A stretch of 64,000 bases of DNA. Origin: Haliea salexigens DSM 19537 (lineage in GTDB: Bacteria > Pseudomonadota > Gammaproteobacteria > Pseudomonadales > Halieaceae). A program made the position numbers and the translations under genes. The notes beneath the pieces were generated by a model that ran no database searches, was not told the DNA's origin, and saw only the letters and a list, made by a program, of their open reading frames with translations. This document shows, piece by piece, positions 18,666-30,200 of the stretch. The first letter of the stretch is position 1, and the number at the start of each line of letters is the position of its first letter. The stretch lies in the NCBI RefSeq assembly GCF_000423125.1, contig NZ_AUHJ01000014.1, forward strand, positions 1-64,000, written 5' to 3'.

Positions 18666-19271
18666 ATGGCTGACGACGAATCTGAGCTGTTTTTCCAGGA
18701 AGTGGCGGATGTGAAGCCACTCAGACGCGAGCGCCGGGTGCAACTGGCCCCCGGTGGCGATGACCGCGACCGCTCGCTCGCGGAGCGTCGGGAAGCGGCG
18801 GTTACCGGCCGCGAAGCGGACAGGAACACCCTCAGCGACCGCGACGCGGAGCCGCTGGATGCGTGGTATGTGCTGGAGTTCAAGCGTCCCGGCGTGCAGA
18901 ACGGTGTGTACCGGAAGCTGCGTCAGGGACGCTATGAGCAGGAGGCGCGGCTGGACCTGCACCGCATGACGGTCGCCGTGGCGCGGCGGGAGCTGTTTGC
19001 CTTTCTCGAGCAGTGCCACGAGCTGGGCCTGCGCAGCGTATTGCTGATTCACGGCAAGGGCGAACGCAAGGTGGAGCGAGAGCGCAGTGCGGTGCTGAAA
19101 GGGCATGTGCACGTGTGGCTACAGGAAGTGCCCATCGTGCAGGCCTACCACAGCGCCCAGCCACAGCACGGTGGGACCGGCGCGGTCTATGTGCTGTTGC
19201 GCAAGAGCGAAGAGCAGAAACGCAAAAACCGTGAACGCTTCATGAAAGGACGCGTGCCGATCGATCGCTGA
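18666..19271 (+). CDS. smrA: Smr-domain protein, SmrA-like putative DNA endonuclease
   Basis: 201 aa. A charged N-terminal half (Arg/Asp-rich, predicted disordered) is followed by the Smr domain at about 95-185, with LDLHRMTVAVARREL (the LDLH motif) and SVLLIHGKGERK (the HGKG motif). Smr domains nick DNA or RNA, and SmrA/YdaL of E. coli has nicking activity. The gene stands alone, divergent from cysZ and convergent with the small gene at 19311. The physiological substrate cannot be deduced. Confidence 0.88.
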   Translation: MADDESELFFQEVADVKPLRRERRVQLAPGGDDRDRSLAERREAAVTGREADRNTLSDRDAEPLDAWYVLEFKRPGVQNGVYRKLRQGRYEQEARLDLHRMTVAVARRELFAFLEQCHELGLRSVLLIHGKGERKVERERSAVLKGHVHVWLQEVPIVQAYHSAQPQHGGTGAVYVLLRKSEEQKRKNRERFMKGRVPIDR

Positions 19272-19310
19272 CCCCGGCGGGCGTCCCGGGTATCGCGGCG
19301 TGTTCGCGTG

Positions 19311-19601
19311 TCAGTGCCCGCCGGCCTGACGCAGGATAGTCGCGTACTCGGCGCCGTGACGGTGCTCCTCGATGATCTCCACTACCGTGCGGCCGTCCTT
19401 GCCCGTGGCCGCGAGGTTGCGTCCGTCCGCAACGAAATAGCCGACGAAGAGTTCAAAGTCGGCGGCGCGCATGCTTTGGTAGGCTTTCAGCAGCATATGG
19501 AAGTCGTGGTCAGAGCCGTCGTGCGCGCGCACGCCGAGAAAGCTGCGGATGTGGTCTTCGGTCCAGACCTCGTCGATGACCTTTTCCTTGTCTTTTCTCA
19601 T
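19311..19601 (-). CDS. Small conserved protein, PA4642 family
   Basis: 96 aa. Short acidic, helical protein starting [22 protein letters not shown], with the central motif [20 protein letters not shown] and a C-terminal [20 protein letters not shown]. It resembles the pseudomonad PA4642-type conserved protein of unknown function. It overlaps the gatB stop by 4 nt and is therefore probably co-translated with gatCAB. No domain with known activity is visible. Confidence 0.8.
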   Translation of the reverse strand: MRKDKEKVIDEVWTEDHIRSFLGVRAHDGSDHDFHMLLKAYQSMRAADFELFVGYFVADGRNLAATGKDGRTVVEIIEEHRHGAEYATILRQAGGH

Positions 19602-21064
19602 GTGTCTCCGTTTTTTCCGGCGTCTGCCAGTTGCTCGTTGAGTAGATTGCTGACCATCTGCGGGTTGGCCTGTCCGCGGGACAGCTTCATGATCTGGCCC
19701 ACAAAGAAGCCGGACAGCTTCTTGCGCCGCCCTTCATCAGCGGCCAGGTATTGTTGGACCTGCTCTGGATTGTCGCGGATGACCTCCGCCACCATGGCCC
19801 GCAGCGCACTACTGTCACTGACCTGACGCAGCCCACGCGCTTCGATGATGCTGTCGGCGTCGCCTTCGCCGGCCCACATGGCCTCGAACACCTGCTTGCC
19901 GATCTTGCCGGAAATGCTGCCATCCAGGATGCGCTGCAACAGCACCGCCAGCGCCGGTGCATGCACCGGGCTCTCGCTGAGCTGCAGGTCGTTGCGGTTG
20001 AGTTGCCCCAGCAGTTCCACCTGCACCCAGTTGGCCGCGATCTTGGCGTCGCCGCAGCCCTTCGCCACCGCTTCATAAAATTCGGCCAGTGGACGTTCCG
20101 CGGCCAGTACTGTGGCATCGTAAGCGCCGAGTCCGTAGTCGGCGATAAAGCGTTCACGGCGGGCGGCGGGCAATTCGGGCAGGCTGGCGCGGATGCTGTC
20201 TACCCAGCTCTGCTCAATCACGACCGGCAGCAGGTCCGGCTCTGGAAAGTAGCGATAGTCGTTGGCGACTTCCTTGCTGCGCATGGAGCGGGTTTCGTCG
20301 CGGTCGGCGTCGTAGAGCCGTGTTTCCTGCACCACCTTGCCCCCGGATTCGAGAATATCGGCCTGCCGTTCCACCTCGTGGTGGATGGCCTTTTCCACGA
20401 AGCGGAAGGAGTTGACGTTCTTGATTTCGGCGCGCGTGCCAAGGGTTTCGCTGCCCGCCGGCCGCAGTGACAGGTTGATGTCACAGCGCATGGAGCCCTC
20501 GGCCATGTTGCCGTCGGATATGCCCAGGCTGGTCACCAGGCTGTGCAGCGTTTTCAGGTAGGCAACGGCTTCCTCGGCACTGCGCAGGTCCGGTTCACTG
20601 ACAATCTCCAGCAGCGGGGTGCCGGCGCGGTTGAGGTCGATACCGGTCTGGTCGTGGAAGTCCTCGTGCAGCGACTTGCCCGCGTCCTCCTCAAGGTGGG
20701 CGCGGGTGATGCCAATACGCCGCACGCTGCCATCCTCGAGCTGGATGTCGAAGTGGCCGCGGCCCACGATAGGCTCCTGAAACTGGCTGATCTGGTAGCC
20801 TTTGGGCAGGTCGGGGTAGAAGTAGTTCTTGCGGTCGAACACCGAGCGCAGGCCAATCTCCGCACCGATGCCGAGGCCGAACATGACCGCGTAACGCACC
20901 GCCTGCTCGTTCAGTACCGGCAGCATACCGGGCATGGCCAGGTCGACGGCGCAGGCCTGGGTGTTGGGCTCGGCGCCGAAACGTGTGGCGGCGCCGGAGA
21001 AAATTTTCGACTCGGTGGCCAGTTGCAGGTGCACTTCCAGCCCGATCACCACTTCCCAGTTCAT
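19598..21064 (-). CDS. gatB: Asp/Glu-tRNA(Asn/Gln) amidotransferase subunit B
   Basis: 488 aa, typical length. Kinase and tRNA-recognition subunit of GatCAB, which converts misacylated Asp-tRNA-Asn and/or Glu-tRNA-Gln. The start [15 protein letters not shown], the motif [14 protein letters not shown] (about 88) and [17 protein letters not shown] (about 145) are characteristic; a C-terminal helical YqeY-like tail domain lies at ~340-488. It overlaps gatA by 4 nt. Gene order gatC-gatA-gatB is standard. Confidence 0.98.
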   Translation of the reverse strand: MNWEVVIGLEVHLQLATESKIFSGAATRFGAEPNTQACAVDLAMPGMLPVLNEQAVRYAVMFGLGIGAEIGLRSVFDRKNYFYPDLPKGYQISQFQEPIVGRGHFDIQLEDGSVRRIGITRAHLEEDAGKSLHEDFHDQTGIDLNRAGTPLLEIVSEPDLRSAEEAVAYLKTLHSLVTSLGISDGNMAEGSMRCDINLSLRPAGSETLGTRAEIKNVNSFRFVEKAIHHEVERQADILESGGKVVQETRLYDADRDETRSMRSKEVANDYRYFPEPDLLPVVIEQSWVDSIRASLPELPAARRERFIADYGLGAYDATVLAAERPLAEFYEAVAKGCGDAKIAANWVQVELLGQLNRNDLQLSESPVHAPALAVLLQRILDGSISGKIGKQVFEAMWAGEGDADSIIEARGLRQVSDSSALRAMVAEVIRDNPEQVQQYLAADEGRRKKLSGFFVGQIMKLSRGQANPQMVSNLLNEQLADAGKNGDT

Positions 21065-22518
21065 AGGCCCGCCTCCGGTGGTAACTGCAGGTGCCAGTCA
21101 CTCGCCTGCTGCAACTGGTGCGCCACATTCAGCAGGCGGGACTCGTCGAAATGCTGGCCAATGAGCTGCAGGCCAACTGGTAGTCCATTGACCTGGCCAG
21201 CTGGCACCGACATGGCGGGCAGGCCGGCCAGGTTGACCGCCAGGGTGTAGACATCCTCCAGATACATGGACACCGGGTCGCTGGTTTTGGCGCCCAGGCC
21301 AAAGGCGGGACCGGGGGTGGTGGGGCCGGCGATGACGTCCACGTCGGTGAAGGCATCGAGAAAATCCTGGCGGATCAGTCGTCGCACCTGCTGGGCCTTG
21401 CGGTAGTAGGCATCGTAGTAGCCAGCGGACAGTGCGTAGGTGCCGACCAGTATGCGCCGCTTCACTTCCTCGCCAAAGCCTTCCTGCCGGCTGCGCGTAT
21501 ACAGGTCGTGCAGGTTGCGGGGATTCTCGCAGCGGTGCCCGTAGCGCACGCCGTCATAGCGAGACAGGTTGGTGGAGGCTTCGGCCGGCGCGATGATGTA
21601 GTAGGTGGGAATACTGAGCCCGGTGTGGGGCAGGGTGATGTCCACCAGCGTTGCGCCCTGCAGCTCCAGCAGGGCCAGGGCGGCGCGAACACGCTCACCG
21701 GTAGCCTGTTCCAGGCCTTCACCAAAATATTCCCGCGGCAGCCCTATGCGCAGCCCGGACAGAGGCTGCGCAAGCTGGGCCGTGTAGTCCTCTACGGGCT
21801 GTTCCGAGGAGGTTGAGTCCTGGGGGTCGAAGCCGGCGATCGCGTTGAGCAGCAGGGCACAATCCTCGGCAGTGCGCGCCATGGGCCCGCCCTGGTCGAG
21901 ACTGGAGGCGTAGGCCACCATGCCCAGGCGCGAAACCCGGCCATAGGTGGGCTTGAGTCCGGTAATACCGCAGAAGGAGGCTGGCTGACGGATGGAGCCG
22001 CCGGTGTCAGTGCCGGTAGCCAGCGGTACGAGGCGCGCAGCAACAGCCGCGGCGGAGCCGCCGGACGAGCCCCCGGGCACCCGGCTGGTATCCCAGGGGT
22101 TGCGGCTGCTGCCGTAGAAACTGGTTTCACTGGATGAGCCCATGGCGAATTCATCCATGTTGGTCTTGCCCAGCAGCACCGTGCCGGCATCCCGCAGGCG
22201 CCGGGTGACCGTGGCGTCGTAAGGGGGAATGAAATTGTCGAGCATTTTCGAGCCGCAGCTGGTGCGCAGTCCGCTGGTGCAGAAAATATCCTTGTGCGCC
22301 AGCGGGATACCCAGCAGGGGCGCCGTCTCGCCGGCTGCCAGGCGCGCATCGGCCTGCCTGGCAGCGTCCAGGGCACCCACTTCGTCAACAGAGATGAAGC
22401 TGTTGTAGTGGGGATCCAGCGCGCGGATGCGCTGCAGACAATGCTGGGTCAGCTCGGTGCTGGAAAAATCCCGGTTGCGCAAGCCGAGCGCAAGCGCTGC
22501 GACAGAAAGATCATGCAT
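21061..22518 (-). CDS. gatA: Asp/Glu-tRNA(Asn/Gln) amidotransferase subunit A
   Basis: 485 aa from the ATG at 22518 (MHDLSVAAL, as in the family); a TTG at 22554 overlapping gatC is in frame but adds residues not seen in the family. Amidase that frees ammonia from glutamine for GatB. The Ser-cisSer-Lys site is visible: Lys in IPLAHKDIF (about 77) and the serines in [14 protein letters not shown] (about 152 and 176 regions). The 3' end overlaps gatB. The cytosolic GatCAB complex would serve tRNA-Gln encoded at 8215-8289 and/or tRNA-Asn. Confidence 0.97.
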   Translation of the reverse strand: MHDLSVAALALGLRNRDFSSTELTQHCLQRIRALDPHYNSFISVDEVGALDAARQADARLAAGETAPLLGIPLAHKDIFCTSGLRTSCGSKMLDNFIPPYDATVTRRLRDAGTVLLGKTNMDEFAMGSSSETSFYGSSRNPWDTSRVPGGSSGGSAAAVAARLVPLATGTDTGGSIRQPASFCGITGLKPTYGRVSRLGMVAYASSLDQGGPMARTAEDCALLLNAIAGFDPQDSTSSEQPVEDYTAQLAQPLSGLRIGLPREYFGEGLEQATGERVRAALALLELQGATLVDITLPHTGLSIPTYYIIAPAEASTNLSRYDGVRYGHRCENPRNLHDLYTRSRQEGFGEEVKRRILVGTYALSAGYYDAYYRKAQQVRRLIRQDFLDAFTDVDVIAGPTTPGPAFGLGAKTSDPVSMYLEDVYTLAVNLAGLPAMSVPAGQVNGLPVGLQLIGQHFDESRLLNVAHQLQQASDWHLQLPPEAGL

Positions 22519-22546
22519 GTGATGTCCCGAGGGCGGCGTTGCCGCT

Positions 22547-22834
22547 TCATTCAATGACTTTGGGTACCAGGTAGAGGCCGTTTTCCACTGCCGGGGCTAT
22601 GGCCTGGAAGGCCTCGCGCTGATTGGCCTCGGTGACCGCATCCGCGCGCAGGCGCTGCACCGCATCCAGCGGGTTGGCCATGGGTTCCACGGCTGCGGTG
22701 TCTACAGACTGCAGCTGATCGACGAGGCCGAGAATGGTGGCAATGCGTGCCGTGACCTCTGCGGCCTCTTCGGCGGGGATACGCACCCGCGCCAGTTCGG
22801 CCAGTTTTTCAATGTCGTCCTGGTGTACTGTCAT
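22547..22834 (-). CDS. gatC: Asp/Glu-tRNA(Asn/Gln) amidotransferase subunit C
   Basis: 95 aa. Small linker subunit that clamps GatA and GatB together. The family start [20 protein letters not shown] and the C-terminal [23 protein letters not shown] are typical. I chose the ATG at 22834; upstream in-frame residues lack family similarity. The first gene of gatCAB, divergent from mreB across a 240-nt spacer. Confidence 0.96.
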   Translation of the reverse strand: MTVHQDDIEKLAELARVRIPAEEAAEVTARIATILGLVDQLQSVDTAAVEPMANPLDAVQRLRADAVTEANQREAFQAIAPAVENGLYLVPKVIE

Positions 22835-24112
<1,278 letters not shown>

Positions 24113-24132
24113 GGCACGCGGCGGGGGCTGAT

Positions 24133-24987
24133 ATCAAGCCGCTATTCCTCAAGGAATCCCATCTTGGTCTGCGCATCTCGCTGGCGGCCTTGGTCGTGGT
24201 GAGCCTGATCGCCGCTGACCTGCGCTATAACAAGCTTGAAAACGGCCGCGCGATACTCGATACGCTGGTGGCCCCGGTAATCTGGGTCGCCGACATCCCG
24301 GCACGCCTCGTGGAGTGGCAGGACACGCATATTCGCTCCCGCGGGCGTTTGCTGGAAGACAATGGCCGGCTGCAGCGGGAAAACCTCCTGCTGCAGGGCC
24401 GTTCACTGCAAATGGCCTCACTGCAGGCGGAAAACACCCGCCTGCGCGGGTTACTCAACTCCACGGCCATGCTGCGCAATGACGTGCTGGTGGCGGAGCT
24501 GATTGGCGTATCCCCCGACCCCATGCGGCACCAGCTGGTGTTGAACAAGGGCAGCACAGAGGGCGTGTATGTCGGGCAGCCACTGATCGACGCCGACGGG
24601 CTGATGGGCCAGGTGGTGGAGGTTGGCGAAGTGACGTCCCGTGTGTTGCTGTTGACTGATCTTACGCACTCCGTGCCAGTACAGGTGAACCGCAATGGTG
24701 TGCGCGCTATCGCCGAAGGCACCGGCTCGCTGGATGCACTTGAAGTGCAGCACATCTCGGCAACGACTGATATTCGTGAAGGCGACCTGCTGGTCAGTTC
24801 TGGCCTCGGGGGCCGTTTCCCTGTGGGCTACCCGATCGCAGAGGTTGTGCTGGTGCAGAGAGACCCGGGTCAGGCCTTCGCCCGCGTGCTGGCGCGGCCC
24901 ACCGCAGCCCTCAACCGAAGTCGTCATGTGTTGCTGGTATTCACCAACGCGACAGAGGAAGCGGCGCCCACGCAGGATCTGCCGTGA
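24133..24987 (+). CDS. mreC: Rod-shape-determining protein MreC, start codon unusual
   Basis: 284 aa if it begins at ATC (24133). Bitopic inner-membrane protein whose periplasmic beta domain regulates PBP2/RodA. The N-terminal IKPLFLKESHLGLRISLAAL and following hydrophobic residues form the cytoplasmic tail and membrane helix expected for MreC. A coiled coil follows (about 65-105), then the beta domain with HQLVLNKGSTEGVYVGQPL. In this frame no ATG, GTG or TTG lies between the in-frame TGA (24091) and 24190; 24190 is a TTG inside the membrane helix, and the only CTG before it (24172) would cut off the cytoplasmic tail. Initiation at ATC or another non-standard codon is inferred; a sequencing error is possible. 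Overlaps mreD by 4 nt. Confidence 0.85.
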   Translation: MKPLFLKESHLGLRISLAALVVVSLIAADLRYNKLENGRAILDTLVAPVIWVADIPARLVEWQDTHIRSRGRLLEDNGRLQRENLLLQGRSLQMASLQAENTRLRGLLNSTAMLRNDVLVAELIGVSPDPMRHQLVLNKGSTEGVYVGQPLIDADGLMGQVVEVGEVTSRVLLLTDLTHSVPVQVNRNGVRAIAEGTGSLDALEVQHISATTDIREGDLLVSSGLGGRFPVGYPIAEVVLVQRDPGQAFARVLARPTAALNRSRHVLLVFTNATEEAAPTQDLP

Positions 24988-25472
24988 CGGCCGGCAACGG
25001 GGTGGTGTTTACCGTCGTTGTGGCGAGTTTTCTGGTTGCCGCCCTGTTGGCTGTGGTGCCGTTGCCGGAGTGGTTGCAATGGGCACGCCCGGAATGGGTT
25101 GCCCTCACATTATTGTACTGGTGCCTTGCGCTGCCGCACCGGGTGGGCATATTTACCGCGCTGCTGCTCGGCGTGCTGGTGGACGCCCTGGAGGGGGCGG
25201 TGCTCGGGCAGAATGCATTTTCACTCACGGTGTTGGCGCTATGCGCCCTGCTGGTGTATCAGCGCCTGCGGGTCTTTAGCCTGTGGCAACAGTGTGGAGT
25301 GGTGTTTGTCGTCATTGGGTTGCACCAGCTGATCGGTCAGTGGGTGCAGAACCTCGAGGGGGCAGGTGCGCGCAGCCTGCTGTTCCTGCTACCCGCACTG
25401 TCCAGTGCCTTGCTCTGGCCGGTGGTGTTGCAGGTGTTGCGCAGTGTGCGCCGCTATTACCGGATTGCCTGA
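24984..25472 (+). CDS. mreD: Rod-shape-determining protein MreD
   Basis: 162 aa, GTG start overlapping the mreC stop. Polytopic inner-membrane component of the elongasome. Hydrophobic segments include VVFTVVVASFLVAALLAVVP, WVALTLLYWCLALPHRVG, FTALLLGVLVDALEGAVLG and FSLTVLALCALLVYQRL. The DALEGAVLGQ loop is a family mark. Stops 2 nt before the maf start. Confidence 0.93.
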   Translation: MTAGNGVVFTVVVASFLVAALLAVVPLPEWLQWARPEWVALTLLYWCLALPHRVGIFTALLLGVLVDALEGAVLGQNAFSLTVLALCALLVYQRLRVFSLWQQCGVVFVVIGLHQLIGQWVQNLEGAGARSLLFLLPALSSALLWPVVLQVLRSVRRYYRIA

Positions 25473-25474
25473 TC

Positions 25475-26065
25475 ATGTCACTTCTGATTCTCGCCTCTGC
25501 CTCGCCGCGCCGTCAGGAACTGCTCGCTCAACTCGGCGTGCATTTTGCGGTGGATCCGGCTGATATCGACGAAACAGCGCAACCGGGTGAGGGGGCGCAG
25601 GACTACGTTGTGCGCATGGCGCGGGAAAAGGCCGCTGCGGTGCGCAGCCGCCGCGGCTCCGGTGAGCTTGTGCTCGCCGCGGACACCACCGTGGTGATCG
25701 ACGACGATATTCTCGGCAAGCCTGCCGACCATTTCTCCGGCCTCGGTATGCTCGCCCGCCTTAGCGGGCGCACCCACCAGGTCATCACGGCTGTCTGCCT
25801 GGCACATGCGGATGGCTACGCCGAGTTTGCAGTGGAAACCCGCGTCACCTTCGTCAACCTGACCCGGGAGCTCTGCGAGAGCTATCTCGCAACCGATGAG
25901 CCCTGGGATAAAGCGGGGAGCTACGGTATCCAGGGGCTGGGTGGTGCCCTGGTGCGCGGTATTGAGGGCAGCTACAGCAATGTGGTGGGTATGCCCCTGG
26001 CAGAAACCCGGGAGCTGCTCGCGGCTCACGGTGTCGCCGGTCGCCTCGGGCCCGTCGATGCATGA
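25475..26065 (+). CDS. maf: Maf-family nucleoside triphosphate pyrophosphatase (YhdE type)
   Basis: 196 aa from the ATG at 25475. Hydrolyses dTTP/UTP and modified nucleotides to monophosphates. Signature LILASASPRRQELLAQLG at the N-terminus, LAADTTVVIDDDILGKP (about 68-84) with the conserved Asp, and DKAGSYGIQGLGGALV near 148. The mreBCD-maf-rng order is common in gammaproteobacteria. The stop overlaps the rng start by 8 nt. Confidence 0.95.
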   Translation: MSLLILASASPRRQELLAQLGVHFAVDPADIDETAQPGEGAQDYVVRMAREKAAAVRSRRGSGELVLAADTTVVIDDDILGKPADHFSGLGMLARLSGRTHQVITAVCLAHADGYAEFAVETRVTFVNLTRELCESYLATDEPWDKAGSYGIQGLGGALVRGIEGSYSNVVGMPLAETRELLAAHGVAGRLGPVDA

Positions 26066-27230
26066 CGAGATACTGATCAGCGCCAGCGCCGATCGGCAAG
26101 GTATGGCGCGTGTGCGCGGTGGAGCACTGCAGGAGTTGTGTCTTGAGTGGCGCGACGGTTCCGCTCGGGTCGGCGCCATTTATCGTGGTTACGTGACGCG
26201 GCTACTCCCGGGAATGGAGGCCGGCTTCGTGGAATTGGCACCCGGGTTGCAGGGCCTGTTGTCGCTGCCCGAGCGCGCGCCTGACGGGCGCTCATTGCCC
26301 GCTCTGCGGCAGGGACAGAAGCTGCTGGTGCAGGTTACCCGTGACGCCGTAGGGGACAAGCAGCCCCGTCTTGATCTCGATCTGGCCTTGCCCGGCCCCC
26401 ACCTTGTGCTGCTGGCGGGGCATTCGCGCCCATCCCTCTCGCGCCGAATCGAAGATCCGGCAACCCGCCGCCGGCTGGGCAGCCTGCTGGCAGAGCTGGC
26501 GGCGGACGTCGAGGGCGCGTCGCTGCTGGCGCGCACAGCGTCGGCAGATGTTGCAGAGTCGCTACTGCGCGACGAGGCTGCCCGGCTTGCGACGATCTGG
26601 CGCGAGCTGCAAGACGCGGGCGCGCGGGACGCTCCCGCGCAGCGCGTTTGGCCGGAATTGCCATTTGCCCAGCGAGTGTTGCGGGACTACGGCGGGCCGG
26701 TGCCGCGTGTGATTCGGGTGGACGACACCGACACGGCAGACGCGCTGCGCGCCTGGTGTGCACTGCAGCGACCCGCACTTGCACCGCTGGTAGAACACAA
26801 CGGCGGGAGTCTTTCATTGTTTGCGCGCCACGGTGTGGACAGGGCCATTGAGGCGCTGCTGCAGCCTCGGGTTCCGCTGCCCTCCGGGGGCAGTTTGATC
26901 ATCGAGGAAACGGCAGCGATGACGACCGTGGACGTTAACACCGGCGCCAGCAGCGATCGCAGCGATGCCGCACTCACGGCCAATCTGGAAGCGGCGGAAG
27001 CTATTCCCCGACAGTTGCGGTTGCGCGGCATTGGCGGTCTGGTGGCGGTCGATTTTATTTCGCTCGCCGAACCCGCGGCGTGGCGGCAGGTGGTGGCGTT
27101 GTTGCAGCGGCTGCTGGCAGAAGATGGCACCTGTGGTCGTGTGCACCGGGCAGACCCGCTGGGAGTGGTGCTTTTCACCCGCAAGCAAACGGGCCCCTCG
27201 CTTTCCGCAGTGGTCGCTGCCGGTGACTGA
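26058..27230 (+). CDS. rng: RNase E/G-family ribonuclease, short form lacking the zinc-link
   Basis: 390 aa against about 485-489 for RNase G. Endoribonuclease for 16S rRNA 5' maturation and mRNA decay. An S1-like domain (AIYRGYVTRLLPGMEAGFVEL, about 38-60) is followed by the 5'-sensor region with LLARTASADV (Arg-Thr retained, about 158). The catalytic DNase-I-like part has TTVDVNTGASS (Asp and Asn, about 292) and VAVDFISLAE (Asp, about 330). The protein stops soon after FTRKQTGPSLSAV: the CPxCxG zinc-link and the small C-terminal domain present in RNase G are absent, and the next gene begins inside its last codons. Catalysis may be retained, but tetramer formation would be affected. Confidence 0.85.
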   Translation: MHDEILISASADRQGMARVRGGALQELCLEWRDGSARVGAIYRGYVTRLLPGMEAGFVELAPGLQGLLSLPERAPDGRSLPALRQGQKLLVQVTRDAVGDKQPRLDLDLALPGPHLVLLAGHSRPSLSRRIEDPATRRRLGSLLAELAADVEGASLLARTASADVAESLLRDEAARLATIWRELQDAGARDAPAQRVWPELPFAQRVLRDYGGPVPRVIRVDDTDTADALRAWCALQRPALAPLVEHNGGSLSLFARHGVDRAIEALLQPRVPLPSGGSLIIEETAAMTTVDVNTGASSDRSDAALTANLEAAEAIPRQLRLRGIGGLVAVDFISLAEPAAWRQVVALLQRLLAEDGTCGRVHRADPLGVVLFTRKQTGPSLSAVVAAGD

Positions 27231-30200
27231 ACCCCTGTCCATCTACCATCGCATAAGTCGCTTGCTGTGGCGGGGTATGGTCGCCACGGTGGTTGCGCTG
27301 GCGGTGTATGTGAGCGCGGGTCGTGTGCTGGTGGGCATGGTTGCAGCAAACCAGCAATGGCTTATACAGAACCTGAGTGCGCACGTGCCGTTTCATATCG
27401 AGCGCGGTGCATTGGCGGCAGAATGGCACGGCTTTGGCCCGGAGCTGGTTTTCCGCGATCTGCAACTGGTTTTCGCGGACGGTGAACCACTGACACTCGG
27501 CGGTGGCCGCGTCGCCATTGATGTGTGGGGTAGCCTGTTACAGGGCTCGTTGCGGATTGGCCATTTACGTCTCAGCGAGTTGTTGCTGTCGGGGGAAATT
27601 ACGGCAAGCGGTGAATTCAGGCTCATGGGGCTGGGCGGTAGCGGCGGCGATGCCGCAGCGCGCTTGCGGGCTCTGTTGCTCGATAGCCGGCATGTGACCC
27701 TCGAAAACAATACGCTCTACCTGCAGTCTCCGGCCGCGCAACAGGAAGTGTTGAGCCTCAACCTGGCCCTGCAGCGCGACGGTAGCCGTCGGCAACTGCG
27801 GGCCACGCTGGACGCGGTGGATGGCAGCCACATTCGCGTACTCGCAGATGGCATTGGCGACCCGCTGTCCCCCGCGCGCTACGACGGCGTGGTGTATATC
27901 AACGCGGCACTCGCCGACCTCGCGACACTCGACCGCTGGCGGCCGCTCTGGGGGCAGCCGTTGCCGCTCGGTGCCTCGGGCAAGGCGCTGGTGGAGGGCT
28001 GGCTGGACTGGAACGGCGAGATGTCGGATTTACGCTGGAGGCTGTCGGGCGAGGATCTGATCTTGCGAGGGGCAACGGGAGGATGGTCGCTGCCGGTGGA
28101 CCGACTCAGTCTGGAGGCGGGCCTGCAGCAGCAGGGTCAGCGGCTGGGTGTTTTCGTCTCTGACCTGCAGATTACTCACGCGGGCAGTCAGCTCGCGGTA
28201 CCGCGGTTGCAGATTGACGTCTGGGGCGACTCTCTGCGTGTGCGCGGGCGCGCGTTGCCGCTGACCGAAACTGCAGGTCTGGTGCAAGCGGCTGGCGTGT
28301 TACCGGAGGGCCTCGCCACGGTACTGAGTGACCTGCAGCCCGGCGGTGAGTTGCGCGAGCTGCAGTTTACCCTCGACGACATGACGACGGACCTGCCTGC
28401 GTGGGCCCTGTCGCTAGGCTTTGCCGATGTATCCCTCGCGTCCTGGCGCGGTGCGCCTGGCGTCACGGGCGCCAGTGGTCACCTGCAGTTGGCGCCGTCG
28501 CGCGGCCACCTGACGCTCGACAGCGAGAATATCGCGCTGGACTTCCCCACGGTGTTCAGCGAGGCGCTGGCTTACCGCGAGCTGTTTGGCAGCCTGGACA
28601 TCGCGTGGTCAGAGACCGGCGTGGCGCTCGACAGCGGCCTGCTTACCGCTGTGGGTGAGGAGGGGGAAGCGCACGCGCTGTTGGGTTTGTGGATTCCACT
28701 GGCGGCCACGCAGACCGGGATTGAAATGGATTTGCTGGTGGGTCTGCGCGATTCGGATGCGCGCTATCGGCAGCGCTACCTGCCGCATATTCTCGATGAC
28801 AAGTTGTTGACCTGGCTCGAAAGCAGCGTGCAACGGGCAACGCTCGACGCCGGTGGATTTATCTGGCGGGGCAGTTTGCGTCCTGGCCTGTCCACCCGGC
28901 GCACGGTGCAACTGTTCTTTGCGCTGCGCGATGCCGAGCTGGCCTATCACCCTCGCTGGCCCGCCTTGTCCGTACCTGAAGGCACCGTGCTGATTGATGA
29001 TGCCCAGGTCAGCGTCTGGGCGGATCAGGCCCGGCTCTATTCCTCTGCAGTCAGCGGCGTGTCTGCGGAAACCTGGCGTACACCGGCGGGGCGGTTGCGG
29101 TTGGCCATTGCGGCCAGTGGCAAGGGCAGCGCCGCAGATGGACTCAGGGTCATCAATGAATCGCCCCTCGACGATACGATGCAAGGCGCACTGCAGCAAT
29201 GGTCCGCAACAGGCGACCTGCAGCTCGACCTCTCGCTCGATTTACCACTTGAGGACGCCGGCTTGCCAACACAGGTGGCACTGGAGGTTGCCCTGGCGGA
29301 CGGTGAACTCGCCATTCGTCCCGGGGGGCTGGATATCGACGGGCTGGCGGGCCAATTGCGGTATACCAGCGCGGAGGGGTTTGTCGCCGAAGGCGTCACG
29401 GCCCGGCTGTGGGGGCGTGAGCTCGATGTCACACTGACGCAACATGCCCACGGCGCCGAAGGAGAAGCCTCAGGGGTGAGTGTGGCGCTGGCTGGCGATA
29501 TTGCCATGGCGTCGTTGCGTGACTGGCTGGGGGGCGCACTCCCGCAGTGGGTGGCGGGTGAAGCACCGGTGACGGCAACACTGGAGTTTGTGCCCGGAGC
29601 CCGGCCACAGTTACGGGCGCGCTCATCCCTGCTCGGGGTTGCGCTGGCGCTGCCGGAAACCTGGGGTAAGCCGCCCGACGAAGCCCTCCCGTTTACGCTG
29701 GATAGCAGCCTGGGCAGCGGTCCGCTGCTGCTGGAACTGCGTGCAGCCGATCGAGCGTGGGCGCGGGCGGTGCTGCGCGAAGGTGAGCTGGATGCCGTCT
29801 CCCTCGGCCTGCAGGACCAGCCGCTGCCGCCTGTGTCAGGGACCCTGCGCCTTTCCGGTCATGCAGCCCTGCTGGATATTGATGCCTGGCACGCCGTTCT
29901 TGCGCCGCTAATGCCGCCCACATCGGCGCCCGCAACCGCAACCGCCGCAGCGCCCCTGCAGCTGGACGTGGAGCAGCTTTTGGTGGATAGCCTGCTGTTT
30001 GCCGGCCAGGATTGGCGGGACACACTGATTGATGTGCAGCAAACGAGCGCCGGCTGGCGCGGTACCCTTGAGGCGCCCTGGTTGCGTACGGCGGTGAGTG
30101 CCGACACGGGCCTGTCCAGCCTGGTGTTGAATGTCGACTGGCTGGATGTTGCCGGCCTGGGGGGTAGCGGCGGCGATGCCCCCGATCCCGGCGCCATCAG

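Noticed and set aside
24190-24987. mreC starting at the TTG at 24190
   Set aside because: It would cut away the cytoplasmic tail and most of the membrane helix, which are clearly encoded upstream.
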